From Aeromonas schubertii (GTDB lineage: Bacteria > Pseudomonadota > Gammaproteobacteria > Enterobacterales > Aeromonadaceae): a stretch of 63,695 nucleotides of DNA. The stretch covers positions 1 through 63,695 of the forward strand of contig NZ_CDDB01000087.1 of the NCBI RefSeq assembly GCF_000820105.1. The letters are read 5' to 3'. The translations under genes and the position numbers were made by a program. Within the stretch, counting starts at the first letter, position 1. Each line of letters starts with the position of its first letter. Of this stretch, positions 46,020-54,537 are shown in pieces. The notes beneath the pieces were generated by a model that was given only the letters and a program-made list of their open reading frames with translations, did not search any database and was not told the DNA's origin.

Positions 46020-47942
46020 TCAGGATGACTTACGCACCCTCAAGTACCACTCAGAGAGCAGGCGCACCTGTTTGCGGGTATACCCTTTCTCCATCATCCG
46101 CGCGACGAAGTTGTCGTGTTTCTTCTGCTCTTCAGCCGAGGTCTTGCTGTTAAACGAGATGACCGGTAACAGCTCCTCGGTATTGGAGAACATCTTCTTC
46201 TCGATCACGGTGCGCAGCTTCTCGTAACTGGTCCAGGTCGGGTTGCGGCCGGCATTGTTGGCACGGGCTCGCAGCACGAAGTTGACAATTTCGTTACGGA
46301 AATCTTTCGGGTTGCTGATCCCGGCCGGTTTCTCGATCTTCTCCAACTCGCTGTTGAGTGCGGAGCGGTCAAACAGCTGGCCGGTCTCGGGATCGCGGTA
46401 CTCCTGATCCTGAATCCAGAAGTCGGCGTAGGTGACATAACGGTCGAAGATGTTCTGCCCATATTCAGAGTAGGACTCCAGATAGGCGGTCTGGATCTCC
46501 TTGCCAATAAACTCCACATAGCGGGGGATAAGATATCCCTTGATGAACTCCAGATAGCGGTCATGCAGCTCTTGGGGGAACTGCTCGCGCTCTATCTGTT
46601 GCTCGAGCACATAGAAGAGATGCACCGGGTTGGCGGCCACCTCCGAGTGGTCGAAGTTGAACACCCGGGAGAGGATCTTGAACGCGAAGCGGGTCGAGAG
46701 GCCATTCATCCCCTCGTCGACGCCGGCATAGTCGCGATACTCCTGGTGGCTCTTGGCCTTGGGGTCCGTATCTTTGAGGCTCTCACCGTCATAGACCCGC
46801 ATCTTGGAGTAGAGGCTGGAGTTCTCGGGCTCCTTGAGGCGAGAGAGGACAGAGAACTGGCCGAGCAGCTCCAGGGTGCCCGGGGCACACTTGGCCTCGG
46901 TCAACTGGCTGTTTTGCAGCAACTTCTCGTAGATCTTCACCTCTTCCGAGACGCGCAGGCAGTAAGGCACCTTGACGATGTAGACCCGATCGAGGAATGC
47001 CTCGTTGTTCTTGTTGTTCTTGAACTGCTGCCATTCCGACTCGTTGGAGTGGGCGAGGATGATCCCCTCAAACGGCAGGGCAGAGATCCCCTCGGTGCCG
47101 TTGTAGTTCCCTTCCTGAGTCGCGGTCAGCAGCGGGTGCAACACCTTGATGGGCGCCTTGAACATCTCGACAAACTCCATCATCCCCTGATTGGCCTTGC
47201 ACAGTGCGCCGGAGTAGGAGTAAGCATCGGCATCATCCTGGGCGAAGTGCTCCAGCATGCGGATGTCGACCTTGCCCACCAGAGAGGAGATGTCCTGGTT
47301 GTTCTCATCACCGGGCTCGGTCTTGGCGATGGCTATCTGATCCAGAATGGAGGGATTGACCTTCTCAACCCGGAACTTGGTGATGTCGCCGCCGAATTCG
47401 TGCAGACGTTTGGCTACCCAGGGAGACATAATGGGACGCAGATAGCGACGCGGAATGCCATACTCGCGCTCGAGCAGCTCGCCGTCTTCTTCCATATCAA
47501 ACAGGCAGAAGGGGTGGTCGTTGACCGGGGAGCCCTTGATGCGATAGATGGGAACTTTCTGCATCAGGGACTTGAGCTTCTCGGCCAGAGAGGACTTACC
47601 GCCCCCGACAGGACCGAGCAGATAGAGGATCTGTTTACGCTCTTCGAGTCCCTGAGCGGCATGCTTGAGGTAGGAGACGATCTGCTCGATCGCCTCTTCC
47701 ATGCCGTAGAAGTCCTTGAAGGCGGGGTAACGGGATATCACCCGGTTGGAGAAGATCCGGCTCAGGCGTGGATTGGTCGAGGTATCTACCATCTCCGGCT
47801 CACCGATGGCGGCCAGCAGTCGTTCGGCGGCCGAGGCGTAGCAGTTACTATCCTGCTTGCACATCTCCAGAAACTCCTGGATGGTGTACTCCTCTTCCCT
47901 GGCTTTCTCGTAGCGCTGTTGATAATGCTCGAAGATGCCCAT
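46020..47942 (-). CDS. yeaG: PrkA/YeaG serine protein kinase
   Basis: 640 aa, same length as E. coli YeaG. N-terminal AAA-type PrkA domain with Walker A '[18 protein letters not shown]' (~108-125) and '[20 protein letters not shown]'; the C-terminal part carries the region that led to the kinase assignment ('[35 protein letters not shown]'). Known association: stationary-phase and nitrogen-stress metabolism. First gene of yeaG-yeaH-ycgB, preceded by a ~300-bp non-coding stretch. Confidence 0.96.
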   Translation of the reverse strand: MGIFEHYQQRYEKAREEEYTIQEFLEMCKQDSNCYASAAERLLAAIGEPEMVDTSTNPRLSRIFSNRVISRYPAFKDFYGMEEAIEQIVSYLKHAAQGLEERKQILYLLGPVGGGKSSLAEKLKSLMQKVPIYRIKGSPVNDHPFCLFDMEEDGELLEREYGIPRRYLRPIMSPWVAKRLHEFGGDITKFRVEKVNPSILDQIAIAKTEPGDENNQDISSLVGKVDIRMLEHFAQDDADAYSYSGALCKANQGMMEFVEMFKAPIKVLHPLLTATQEGNYNGTEGISALPFEGIILAHSNESEWQQFKNNKNNEAFLDRVYIVKVPYCLRVSEEVKIYEKLLQNSQLTEAKCAPGTLELLGQFSVLSRLKEPENSSLYSKMRVYDGESLKDTDPKAKSHQEYRDYAGVDEGMNGLSTRFAFKILSRVFNFDHSEVAANPVHLFYVLEQQIEREQFPQELHDRYLEFIKGYLIPRYVEFIGKEIQTAYLESYSEYGQNIFDRYVTYADFWIQDQEYRDPETGQLFDRSALNSELEKIEKPAGISNPKDFRNEIVNFVLRARANNAGRNPTWTSYEKLRTVIEKKMFSNTEELLPVISFNSKTSAEEQKKHDNFVARMMEKGYTRKQVRLLSEWYLRVRKSS

Positions 47943-48284
47943 AACCTTTTACCCCCGTAATAGATAGTCGCTTACCCTGAAAAGGCGTATCGCCGCGGCG
48001 ACATGCTTCTATTAAGTTAAGCCTACTCGTTGTCTCATCGCGTATTGAAAGCAGAACAAACTCTCTTTCCTGCCCTTACCCTGATGAAGGTCCTCCCACT
48101 TTGCGGCCCGTCTCTCTATAACAGGCCCTATGTTACTGACTGTTAAATTATTTTTGCCACGTTACTCAATCCTTTGTCAAAGACATAACAGATAAATCTT
48201 TTGATTGCCAAGTGACGCCACTCCTCGGGCGTTGTGACTTCGGATCAGTTTCCCGAAGTTGGAGTTAAGACTCTATTTTTTACA
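47943..48284. other. Non-coding leader/promoter region of yeaG
   Basis: No credible gene. It contains a perfect 12-bp palindrome TCGCCGCGGCGA (47990-48001) ~50 bp upstream of yeaG, AT-rich tracts at 48140-48200, and an inverted repeat ACTTCGG...CCGAAGT (48237-48259). The yeaG promoter is expected here on the minus strand, but I cannot fix it by eye. Confidence 0.55.
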
Positions 48285-48313
48285 TTGACGCAACATTATG
48301 AGGTGGCTAGATT
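48285..48313 (+). promoter_or_regulatory. Sigma-70 promoter of a candidate small RNA
   Basis: TTGACG (48285-48290), 17-bp spacer, TAGATT (48308-48313). Five of six and four of six matches to the -35 and -10 consensus at ideal spacing, predicting a start at about 48320. Confidence 0.6.
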
Positions 48314-48319
48314 GAGCGG

Positions 48320-48437
48320 GTACCTCGCCATCAGGCTTCTCTTTTCCCATAGGACAAGCCGTGACTGCGGGTGCAAAGCTCTGTTTAAGCACGTTTCCGT
48401 TGGCTTGGCCCTCGCATCGCGAGGGCCTTATTTTTTC
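48320..48437 (+). ncRNA. Candidate intergenic small RNA, ~118 nt
   Basis: No protein gene lies upstream on this strand, yet a near-ideal promoter (48285-48313) and a strong intrinsic terminator (48407-48437, ending in a T-run) enclose ~118 nt. Within it, GGCTT/AAGCC (48333-48360) and GTGC/GCAC (48371-48392) can form two further stems, with a pyrimidine-rich single-stranded stretch between them. This is the layout of Hfq-dependent sRNAs. I do not recognise it as Spot 42, CyaR, ArcZ, RprA or SdsR. An alternative is a leader/attenuator for the Sel1-repeat gene 60 bp downstream. Confidence 0.5.
48407..48437 (+). terminator. Intrinsic terminator of the candidate sRNA
   Basis: GGCCCTCGC-ATC-GCGAGGGCC, a perfect 9-bp GC-rich stem followed by TTATTTTTTC. 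Confidence 0.9.
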
Positions 48438-48466
48438 TTGCCCCTTATTTACTTCGTTGTTACAAC

Positions 48467-48488
48467 CTTTGTGATGACGGTCACAAAG
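48467..48488 (+). promoter_or_regulatory. Perfect CRP-type site at the Sel1-repeat gene start
   Basis: TGTGATGACGGTCACA matches TGTGA-N6-TCACA exactly, and the palindrome extends to 8-bp arms (48467-48474 and 48481-48488). It ends 11 bp before the ATG at 48500. It is therefore too close to act as a normal class I/II activator site for that gene; repression or roadblock is more likely. Confidence 0.7.
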
Positions 48489-48499
48489 TGGGGCGTGCA

Positions 48500-49069
48500 A
48501 TGAAAAGGATCCTGTTTCTGGCGCTGATCCTCGGTGCTCTCTGGCGCATTCACGATATCAGCGATTGGCAGCGTGCCCAGCAGGCCTGGCAGGAGTCGCG
48601 TTTTGTCGATGCGGTTGCAATTTGGCAACGTCTGCGCGAGCAGGGCGATCTCAGAGCCCAGGTTTTGCTCGCCCATGCCTACGAGGCCGGTGCCGGTGTC
48701 GCTCAGGATAGCCGGACGGCCATCGCCCTCTATGAGGATGCCGCCAGGCGTGGCGAGGCAAGCGGCCAATATCGTCTGGCCGAGGTTTATCTGAGAGGGG
48801 AGGGAACCAGGCAGGACCTGGGGGCAGCCTATCGATGGATGGAGATTGCCGCCAAAAGTGGGGTGGTGGCGGCGCAGCTCAAGTTTGGGGTGCTCTGCCT
48901 GCTGGGGATCGAGGGCCGGCATGAATGGGAGAAGGGGAAGCGATGGCTGGTGAGGGCAGCCTCGAGTGGCAATGAATCGGCCCTGCGCGTATTACAAGAG
49001 ATGGCCAAGTACGAACTCGGGGAGGGGAGCTTCTCCTTCGATGAGTTGGAACGGCTCGTCAAATCGTGA
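48500..49069 (+). CDS. Sel1-repeat protein with N-terminal membrane anchor
   Basis: 189 aa. 'MKRILFLALILGALW' is an uncleaved anchor or signal sequence, then about three Sel1/TPR-like repeats: 'AQVLLAHAYEAGAGVAQDS', 'GQYRLAEVYLRGEGTRQDL', 'AQLKFGVLCLLGIEGRHEW', each followed by an alpha-helix ('AIALYEDAARRGE'). Such solenoids mediate protein-protein contacts in the envelope; the partner is unknown. ATG 48500 is preferred to GTG 48488, which lies inside the CRP palindrome. Confidence 0.8.
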   Translation: MKRILFLALILGALWRIHDISDWQRAQQAWQESRFVDAVAIWQRLREQGDLRAQVLLAHAYEAGAGVAQDSRTAIALYEDAARRGEASGQYRLAEVYLRGEGTRQDLGAAYRWMEIAAKSGVVAAQLKFGVLCLLGIEGRHEWEKGKRWLVRAASSGNESALRVLQEMAKYELGEGSFSFDELERLVKS

Positions 49070-49135
49070 TGGAGCCTTGGCAGCATTAATGCATTGCGTT
49101 ATCGAGCGTGTCATTAGATTGTCAGGAGGCACATC

Positions 49136-49324
49136 ATGGAACCCCTTCCCGATTGGCTAGAGCCCGCCGTGGCCTCTGGTGCCTTGACTCTGGAGCAGGC
49201 TCGCATCCTGCTCGTCAGCCTCTCTCCGTTGCAAGGCACATGCTGCCGGGAGTTGTCCGCCGCCGAGGCTGATGCCTCCATGCGGCTGTTTCTCTACCGT
49301 TGTCGTTGCCAAGGGATCCAGTAG
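49136..49324 (+). CDS. Small hypothetical protein, 62 aa
   Basis: Unrecognised. It deserves a gene call because a perfect AGGAGG (49124-49129) precedes ATG by 6 nt and the codons are Aeromonas-like. The peptide is acidic in its first half ('PLPDWLEPAVASGALTLEQA'), with a Cys pair 'TCCREL' and another 'YRCRCQ' near the end, compatible with metal binding. No signal peptide. It lies 66 bp after the Sel1-repeat gene and upstream of the thrS leader. Confidence 0.6.
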   Translation: MEPLPDWLEPAVASGALTLEQARILLVSLSPLQGTCCRELSAAEADASMRLFLYRCRCQGIQ

Positions 49325-49403
49325 GGCAGGCACTTGGCGGCTATTTTTGTTACCCCCTTATCTATCTCATCTGTTACTATGCCCCGTCACCTGATCCGCC
49401 CTT

Positions 49404-49429
49404 GAGACGACACCTGTGTGTGTCTTCTC
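49404..49429 (+). promoter_or_regulatory. thrS: Candidate thrS leader hairpin (operator-like)
   Basis: GAGACGACAC-CTGTGT-GTGTCTTCTC: 10-bp stem with one mismatch in the 223-bp non-coding stretch before thrS. The loop contains UGU, a threonine anticodon sequence. E. coli ThrRS represses its own translation by binding anticodon-like leader hairpins, so a similar role is plausible but unproven here. Confidence 0.35.
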
Positions 49430-49547
49430 TTGGTGCCTGTTTGCAGAGTAGAGCGAACACTCGGGTGTATTCGTGTTGTCCATTCAACAGACTTAACTCT
49501 TTGCATGTGGCCTTTGGTGTGGGTCACCACTGTATAAGGATTTCAAG

Positions 49548-51476
49548 ATGCCAATCATTACCCTGCCCGACGGCAGCCAACGTCAATTCGCTCAACCCGT
49601 CTCCGTCATGGATGTCGCCGCCGACATCGGCCCCGGTCTTGCCAAGGCGTGTATCGCCGGTCGTATCAATGGCGAGCTGGTGGATGCCTGCGAGGTGATC
49701 GCCGAGGATGTCACCCTCTCTATTATCACCGCCAAGGACGAAGAGGGGCTGGAGATCCTGCGTCACTCCTGTGCGCACCTGCTCGGCCATGCCATCAAGC
49801 AGCTGTGGCCGCAGACCAAGATGGCCATCGGTCCTGTCATCGACAACGGTTTCTACTACGACGTGGATCTCGACCGCTCCCTGACCGACGAAGATTTGGC
49901 TGCCCTGGAAGCGCGTATGCTTGAGCTGGCATCCAAAGATTACGACGTGGTCAAGAAGAAGGTCTCCTGGCAGGAGGCCCGCGATGCCTTTGAGGCCCGC
50001 GGGGAGACCTACAAGATGGAGATCCTGGATCAGAACATCGCCCGCGATGATCGTCCGGGTCTGTACCATCACGAAGAGTACATCGACATGTGCCGTGGCC
50101 CGCATGTCCCCAACATGCGCCATTGCCACCACTTCAAGCTGCAGAAAATCGCCGGCGCCTACTGGCGTGGTGACTCCAGCAACAAGATGTTGCAACGCAT
50201 CTATGGCACCGCCTGGGCCGACAAGAAGCAGCTCAAGGCTTACCTGCAGCGCCTCGAAGAGGCTGCCAAACGCGATCACCGCAAGATTGGCAAGCAGCTT
50301 GACCTGTATCATATGCAGGAAGAGGCCCCGGGCATGGTGTTCTGGCACAACGACGGCTGGACCATTTTCCGCGAGCTGGAGACCTTCATCCGCGGCAAGC
50401 TCAAGGAGTACGACTATCAGGAGGTGAAAGGCCCCTTCATGATGGATCGCGTCCTGTGGGAGCGCTCTGGCCACTGGGAGAAGTATGCCCACGCCATGTT
50501 CACTACCCAGTCCGAGAACCGCGAGTACGCCATCAAGCCGATGAACTGCCCGGGTCACGTGCAGATCTTCAACCAGGGCCTCAAGTCCTACCGCGATCTG
50601 CCCCTGCGTATGGCCGAGTTTGGCTCCTGCCACCGCAACGAGCCTTCCGGTTCCCTGCATGGCCTGATGCGTGTACGCGGCTTTACCCAGGATGACGCCC
50701 ACATCTTCTGTACCGAAGAGCAGGTGATGGAAGAGGTGTCGGCCTGTATCCGCATGGTGTATGACGTCTACGGTACCTTTGGCTTCGAGAATATCGTGGT
50801 CAAACTCTCCACTCGCCCCGAGCAGCGTATCGGTACCGACGAGATGTGGGATCGTGCCGAGGCCGCCCTGGCCGAAGCCCTGACCCAGAATGGTCTGAAG
50901 TACGATCTGCAGCCGGGTGAGGGTGCCTTCTACGGTCCGAAGATCGAGTTCACCCTGCACGACTGCCTGGACCGCGCCTGGCAGTGCGGCACCGTCCAGC
51001 TCGACTTTGCCCTGCCGGGTCGCCTCGGTGCCACCTATGTGGGTGAGGACAACGAGCGTCACGTGCCCGTGATGATCCACCGCGCTATTTTGGGCTCTAT
51101 CGAGCGCTTCATCGGGATCCTGACCGAAGAGTACGCCGGCTTCTTCCCGACCTGGTTGGCACCGACTCAGGCCGTTGTCATGAATATCACCGACAACCAG
51201 GCCGATTATGCGGTTCAAGTGGCCAAGGCATTGAATGATGCGGGTCTGCGTGCGAAAGCAGACTTGAGAAATGAGAAGATTGGCTTTAAAATCCGCGAGC
51301 ATACTTTGAAGCGAGTGCCCTATATGCTGGTTTGCGGCGACAAAGAAGTCGAATCCGGCAAAATTGCTGTTCGCACTCGCAAGGGGGCTGACCTGGGAAC
51401 CTATCCGGTTGAGGAGCTGATTGCACTGCTCACTCAGGAAGTTCAGACCCGCGGACAAAAAAGAGTGGAGGAATAA
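49548..51476 (+). CDS. thrS: Threonyl-tRNA synthetase
   Basis: 642 aa, full length. N-terminal TGS domain ('[24 protein letters not shown]', ~1-61), editing domain with '[23 protein letters not shown]', class II catalytic core with zinc-ligand regions '[12 protein letters not shown]' and '[26 protein letters not shown]', and C-terminal anticodon-binding domain ('[26 protein letters not shown]'). First gene of thrS-infC-rpmI-rplT. AAGGA precedes the start. Confidence 0.98.
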   Translation: MPIITLPDGSQRQFAQPVSVMDVAADIGPGLAKACIAGRINGELVDACEVIAEDVTLSIITAKDEEGLEILRHSCAHLLGHAIKQLWPQTKMAIGPVIDNGFYYDVDLDRSLTDEDLAALEARMLELASKDYDVVKKKVSWQEARDAFEARGETYKMEILDQNIARDDRPGLYHHEEYIDMCRGPHVPNMRHCHHFKLQKIAGAYWRGDSSNKMLQRIYGTAWADKKQLKAYLQRLEEAAKRDHRKIGKQLDLYHMQEEAPGMVFWHNDGWTIFRELETFIRGKLKEYDYQEVKGPFMMDRVLWERSGHWEKYAHAMFTTQSENREYAIKPMNCPGHVQIFNQGLKSYRDLPLRMAEFGSCHRNEPSGSLHGLMRVRGFTQDDAHIFCTEEQVMEEVSACIRMVYDVYGTFGFENIVVKLSTRPEQRIGTDEMWDRAEAALAEALTQNGLKYDLQPGEGAFYGPKIEFTLHDCLDRAWQCGTVQLDFALPGRLGATYVGEDNERHVPVMIHRAILGSIERFIGILTEEYAGFFPTWLAPTQAVVMNITDNQADYAVQVAKALNDAGLRAKADLRNEKIGFKIREHTLKRVPYMLVCGDKEVESGKIAVRTRKGADLGTYPVEELIALLTQEVQTRGQKRVEE

Positions 51477-51479
51477 GCT

Positions 51480-52025
51480 ATAAAAGGCGGAAAAAAACTG
51501 GGCAAGCAGCCGCAAGCCCGCGCTCATCGTATCAATACCGAAATTCGTCTCAAAGAGGTTCGTCTGACTGGTGTTGACGGAGAACCCTTGGGTATCGTCA
51601 CTATCCAGGAAGCCCTGAACCTGGCCGTTGAAGCCGGGGTCGATCTGGTAGAGATCAGTCCTAACGCTGAGCCGCCCGTTTGCCGGATCATGGATTACGG
51701 CAAGTTCCTCTACGAAAAGAGCAAGACTGCCAAAGAGCAGAAGAAGAAACAAAAAGTTGTCCAGGTTAAGGAGATCAAATTCCGTCCTGGTACCGATGAA
51801 GGCGACTACCAGGTAAAACTGCGCAACCTGGTTCGCTTCCTCGAGGAAGGTGACAAGGCCAAGGTGACCTTGCGCTTCCGTGGTCGTGAAATGGCTCACC
51901 AGGATCTTGGTATCAAGGTGCTGGAGCGCGTCAAGAGCGATCTGGAAGAGCTGGCCGTGGTCGAGTCCTTCCCGAAAGTCGAAGGCCGTCAAGCTGTGAT
52001 GGTCCTCGCACCCAAGAAGAAATAA
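51480..52025 (+). CDS. infC: Translation initiation factor IF-3 (AUA start)
   Basis: 181 aa. Homology to IF-3 extends upstream of the first conventional start (TTG 51588) to '[30 protein letters not shown]', whose first codon is ATA at 51480, where E. coli infC has its famous AUU. GGAGG (51467-51471) is 8 nt upstream, and the thrS stop is 3 nt before. AUA, like AUU, is discriminated against by IF-3, so the same negative autoregulation is expected. The body ('[20 protein letters not shown]', '[20 protein letters not shown]', '[15 protein letters not shown]') is canonical. Confidence 0.94.
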   Translation: MKGGKKLGKQPQARAHRINTEIRLKEVRLTGVDGEPLGIVTIQEALNLAVEAGVDLVEISPNAEPPVCRIMDYGKFLYEKSKTAKEQKKKQKVVQVKEIKFRPGTDEGDYQVKLRNLVRFLEEGDKAKVTLRFRGREMAHQDLGIKVLERVKSDLEELAVVESFPKVEGRQAVMVLAPKKK

Positions 52026-52078
52026 TCAGGCCCACAAGTGACAGGCTCGTGGGGTAACCCGCGAGCCTGTTCGCCTGA
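52026..52078 (+). promoter_or_regulatory. L20-type leader upstream of rpmI
   Basis: Nested stem: TCAGGC (52026-52031) pairs with GCCTGA (52073-52078); inside it, ACAGGCTCG (52041-52049) pairs with CGAGCCTGT (52062-52070), capped by GGG-GTAA-CCC. It occupies the infC-rpmI gap, where ribosomal protein L20 binds to repress rpmI-rplT in E. coli. Confidence 0.6.
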
Positions 52079-52112
52079 CTATTTTGTTGTTACTCACAAT
52101 GCGGAGTTAGAA

Positions 52113-52310
52113 ATGCCGAAACTCAAAACCAACCGGGGCGCTGCCAAGCGCTTCAAGAAGACTGGCTCTGGTGGCTTCAAGTGCAAGCACGCCCACCTGC
52201 GTCACATCCTGACCAAGAAGAGCAGCAAGCGTAAACGTCAGCTGGGCCCGAAGACCATGGTCTCTGCCTCTGACAAGAAACGTGTTGTTGCCTGCCTGCC
52301 GTACGCATAA
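52113..52310 (+). CDS. rpmI: 50S ribosomal protein L35
   Basis: 65 aa, basic: '[20 protein letters not shown]', '[17 protein letters not shown]', ending 'VVACLPYA' as in other gammaproteobacterial L35. The frame is open upstream, but ATG 52113 after GGAG is the standard start. Co-transcribed with rplT 16 bp downstream. Confidence 0.98.
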   Translation: MPKLKTNRGAAKRFKKTGSGGFKCKHAHLRHILTKKSSKRKRQLGPKTMVSASDKKRVVACLPYA

Positions 52311-52326
52311 GAGAGGGATGTGAGAA

Positions 52327-52683
52327 ATGCCGAGAGTAAAACGTGGTGTGACCGCTCGTGCTCGTCACAAGAAAGTTCTGAAAGCAGCTAAAGGTTACTA
52401 CGGTGCCCGTTCCCGCGTATATCGCGTAGCGATTCAAGCGGTAATCAAGGCCGGTCAGTACGCCTATCGTGACCGTCGTCAGAAGAAGCGTCAGTTCCGT
52501 CAGCTGTGGATTGCCCGTATCAACGCGGCTTCCCGTCAGAACGGCCTGTCTTACAGCCGTCTGATCGATGGTCTGAAGAAAGCTTCCATCGAGATCGATC
52601 GCAAGATCCTGGCTGATATCGCCGTTCACGACAAGGTTGCTTTCACCGCTCTGGTTGAAAAGGCAAAGGCTGCTCTGGCCTAA
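52327..52683 (+). CDS. rplT: 50S ribosomal protein L20
   Basis: 118 aa, canonical length: '[20 protein letters not shown]' start, '[20 protein letters not shown]' and '[19 protein letters not shown]'. Assembly protein of the large subunit and expected repressor of its own operon through the leader upstream of rpmI. AGGGATG lies before the start; a strong terminator follows. Confidence 0.98.
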   Translation: MPRVKRGVTARARHKKVLKAAKGYYGARSRVYRVAIQAVIKAGQYAYRDRRQKKRQFRQLWIARINAASRQNGLSYSRLIDGLKKASIEIDRKILADIAVHDKVAFTALVEKAKAALA

Positions 52684-52701
52684 TCGCCGGACTGTCATGC
52701 T

Positions 52702-52728
52702 AAAAGGAGGCCCTTGGCCTCCTTTTTT
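52702..52728 (+). terminator. Terminator of thrS-infC-rpmI-rplT
   Basis: AAAAGGAGGCC-CTT-GGCCTCCTTTT followed by TT: 11-bp stem, 18 nt after the rplT stop. Confidence 0.93.
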
Positions 52729-52756
52729 ATTGCCCAAAATCAGCCCGGGATAGCCG

Positions 52757-52787
52757 GCAAGAAAAAGCCCTGCTAGTGCAGGGCTTT
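52757..52787 (-). terminator. Terminator of ybiT
   Basis: On the minus strand AAAGCCCTGC-ACTA-GCAGGGCTTT is followed by TTCTTG. It lies 17 bp beyond the ybiT stop, back to back with the rplT terminator. Confidence 0.85.
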
Positions 52788-52803
52788 GGTATTGCTGCGA
52801 GCC

Positions 52804-54396
52804 TTAGACGATGCCCTGACTGCGCAGGTAGTCGTCGTAGCTGCCGCTAAAGTCGCGGATGCCGTTTTCGGTCAGCTCCAGAATGCGGGTCGCGAGCGAC
52901 GAGACGAATTCCCGGTCGTGGGAGACGAAGATCAGGGTGCCCTTGTACATCTCCAGTGCCAGGTTCAAGGATTCGATAGATTCCATGTCCAGGTGGTTGG
53001 TCGGCTCATCCATGATGAGGATGTTGGGGCGTTGCATGATGAGCTTGCCGAAGATCATACGGCCCTGCTCGCCACCGGAAAGCACCTTGACCGGCTTTCT
53101 GATGTCATCCTGGGAGAAGAGCAGGCGACCGAGCACAGAGCGCACGGCCTGCTCGTCATCCCCTTCCTTTTTCCACTGGGCCATCCAGTCGAACACGCTG
53201 AGGTCGGTGTCGAAGTCCTCGGCATGGTCCTGAGCGTAGTAGCCGATCTGGGCGTTTTCGGACCACTTGATGGAGCCAGTGTCGGGCGCGAACTCACCCA
53301 CCAGCGTCTTGATCAGGGTCGACTTACCGATACCGTTGGTTCCCAGGATGGCAACCTTCTCGCCCACTTCCAGCAGCATGCTGAGACCCTTGAACAGGGG
53401 GCCGTCGCCGTAGCCCTTGGAGACTCCCTCCATCTCGAGGATGTTGCGGTAGAGCTGCTTGTCCTGATCGAAGCGAATGAAGGGGTTCTGGCGGCTGGAT
53501 GCCTTGACCTCTTCAATCTTGATCTTGTCGATCTGCTTGAGGCGCGAGGTGGCCTGACGGGATTTGGAGGCGTTGGCGCTAAAGCGTGACACGAACGACT
53601 GCAGATCGGCGATCTGGGCCTTCTTCTTGGCGTTGTCGGCCAGCAGGCGCTCACGGGCCTGGGTGGCGGCCAGCATGTAGTCGTCGTAGTTGCCGGGGTA
53701 GACGCGCAGCTCACCGTAATCCAGATCCGCCATGTGGGTGCAGACCATGTTCAGGAAGTGACGGTCGTGGGAGATGATGATCATGGTGCAGTCACGATCG
53801 TTGAGCACCTCTTCCAGCCAGCGGATGGTGTTGATGTCCAGGTTGTTGGTCGGTTCGTCGAGCAGCAGGATATCGGGGCTGGAGAAGAGGGCCTGGGCCA
53901 GCAGCACCCGCAGTTTCCAACCGGGAGCGACGGCACTCATGGGGCCGTTGTGTTGCTCGAGGGGGATACCGGCGCCGAGCAGCAGCTCGCCGGCACGGGC
54001 TTCGGCGGTGTAGCCGTCGTACTCGGCGACCTTGCCCTCGAGCTCCGCGGCACGCATATAGTCGTCGTCGGTGGCCTCGAGGTTGGCATAGATGGCATCG
54101 CGCTCGGCGATGGCCGCCCACAACTCGGCATGGCCCATCATGACCACGTCCAGCACGCGCATCTCTTCATAGGCGAACTGGTCCTGGCGCAGCTTACCGA
54201 TCCGCTCGTTGACATCCAGGCTGACGTTGCCGCCGGAGGGCTCGAGATCGCCGCCGAGGATCTTCATGAAGGTGGACTTGCCACAGCCGTTGGCACCGAT
54301 GAGGCCGTAACGGTTGCCTTCGCCAAACTTGATGCTGATGTTCTCGAACAGCGGCTTGGCGCCGAACTGCATGGTGATGTTGTTGCAGGAAAGCAC
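52804..54396 (-). CDS. ybiT: ABC-F family ATPase YbiT
   Basis: 530 aa, identical in length to E. coli YbiT and very similar throughout. Two ATP-binding cassettes (Walker A '[16 protein letters not shown]' and '[16 protein letters not shown]'; signatures '[18 protein letters not shown]' and '[14 protein letters not shown]'; 'DEPTNNLD' and 'DEPTNHLD') are joined by the linker '[26 protein letters not shown]'. ABC-F proteins act on ribosomes, not in membranes; this member is thought to relieve translational stalling. Single gene with its own terminator. Confidence 0.95.
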   Translation of the reverse strand: MLSCNNITMQFGAKPLFENISIKFGEGNRYGLIGANGCGKSTFMKILGGDLEPSGGNVSLDVNERIGKLRQDQFAYEEMRVLDVVMMGHAELWAAIAERDAIYANLEATDDDYMRAAELEGKVAEYDGYTAEARAGELLLGAGIPLEQHNGPMSAVAPGWKLRVLLAQALFSSPDILLLDEPTNNLDINTIRWLEEVLNDRDCTMIIISHDRHFLNMVCTHMADLDYGELRVYPGNYDDYMLAATQARERLLADNAKKKAQIADLQSFVSRFSANASKSRQATSRLKQIDKIKIEEVKASSRQNPFIRFDQDKQLYRNILEMEGVSKGYGDGPLFKGLSMLLEVGEKVAILGTNGIGKSTLIKTLVGEFAPDTGSIKWSENAQIGYYAQDHAEDFDTDLSVFDWMAQWKKEGDDEQAVRSVLGRLLFSQDDIRKPVKVLSGGEQGRMIFGKLIMQRPNILIMDEPTNHLDMESIESLNLALEMYKGTLIFVSHDREFVSSLATRILELTENGIRDFSGSYDDYLRSQGIV

Positions 54397-54490
54397 TTGG
54401 ATGTCCCGGTTAATTGCAAAGGGGCCAGATTATGCCACAAACGGGCGCCGTTTTTTAGCCAATTTGTGAGCGACCTCCTTGCATTGTCCA

Positions 54491-54519
54491 TAAAAAAACG
54501 CCGGCACGGAGCCGGCGTT
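54491..54519 (-). terminator. Terminator after actP
   Basis: AACGCCGGC-ACGGA-GCCGGCGTT, followed on the minus strand by TTTTTATGG; ~19 bp beyond the actP stop. Confidence 0.9.
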
Positions 54520-54537
54520 GGCATGCGGTGGTGAAAC

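Noticed and set aside
48234-48503. 89-codon frame between yeaG and the Sel1-repeat gene
   Set aside because: It runs through a promoter, a terminator hairpin and a CRP site, has no ribosome site, and its translation is low-complexity.
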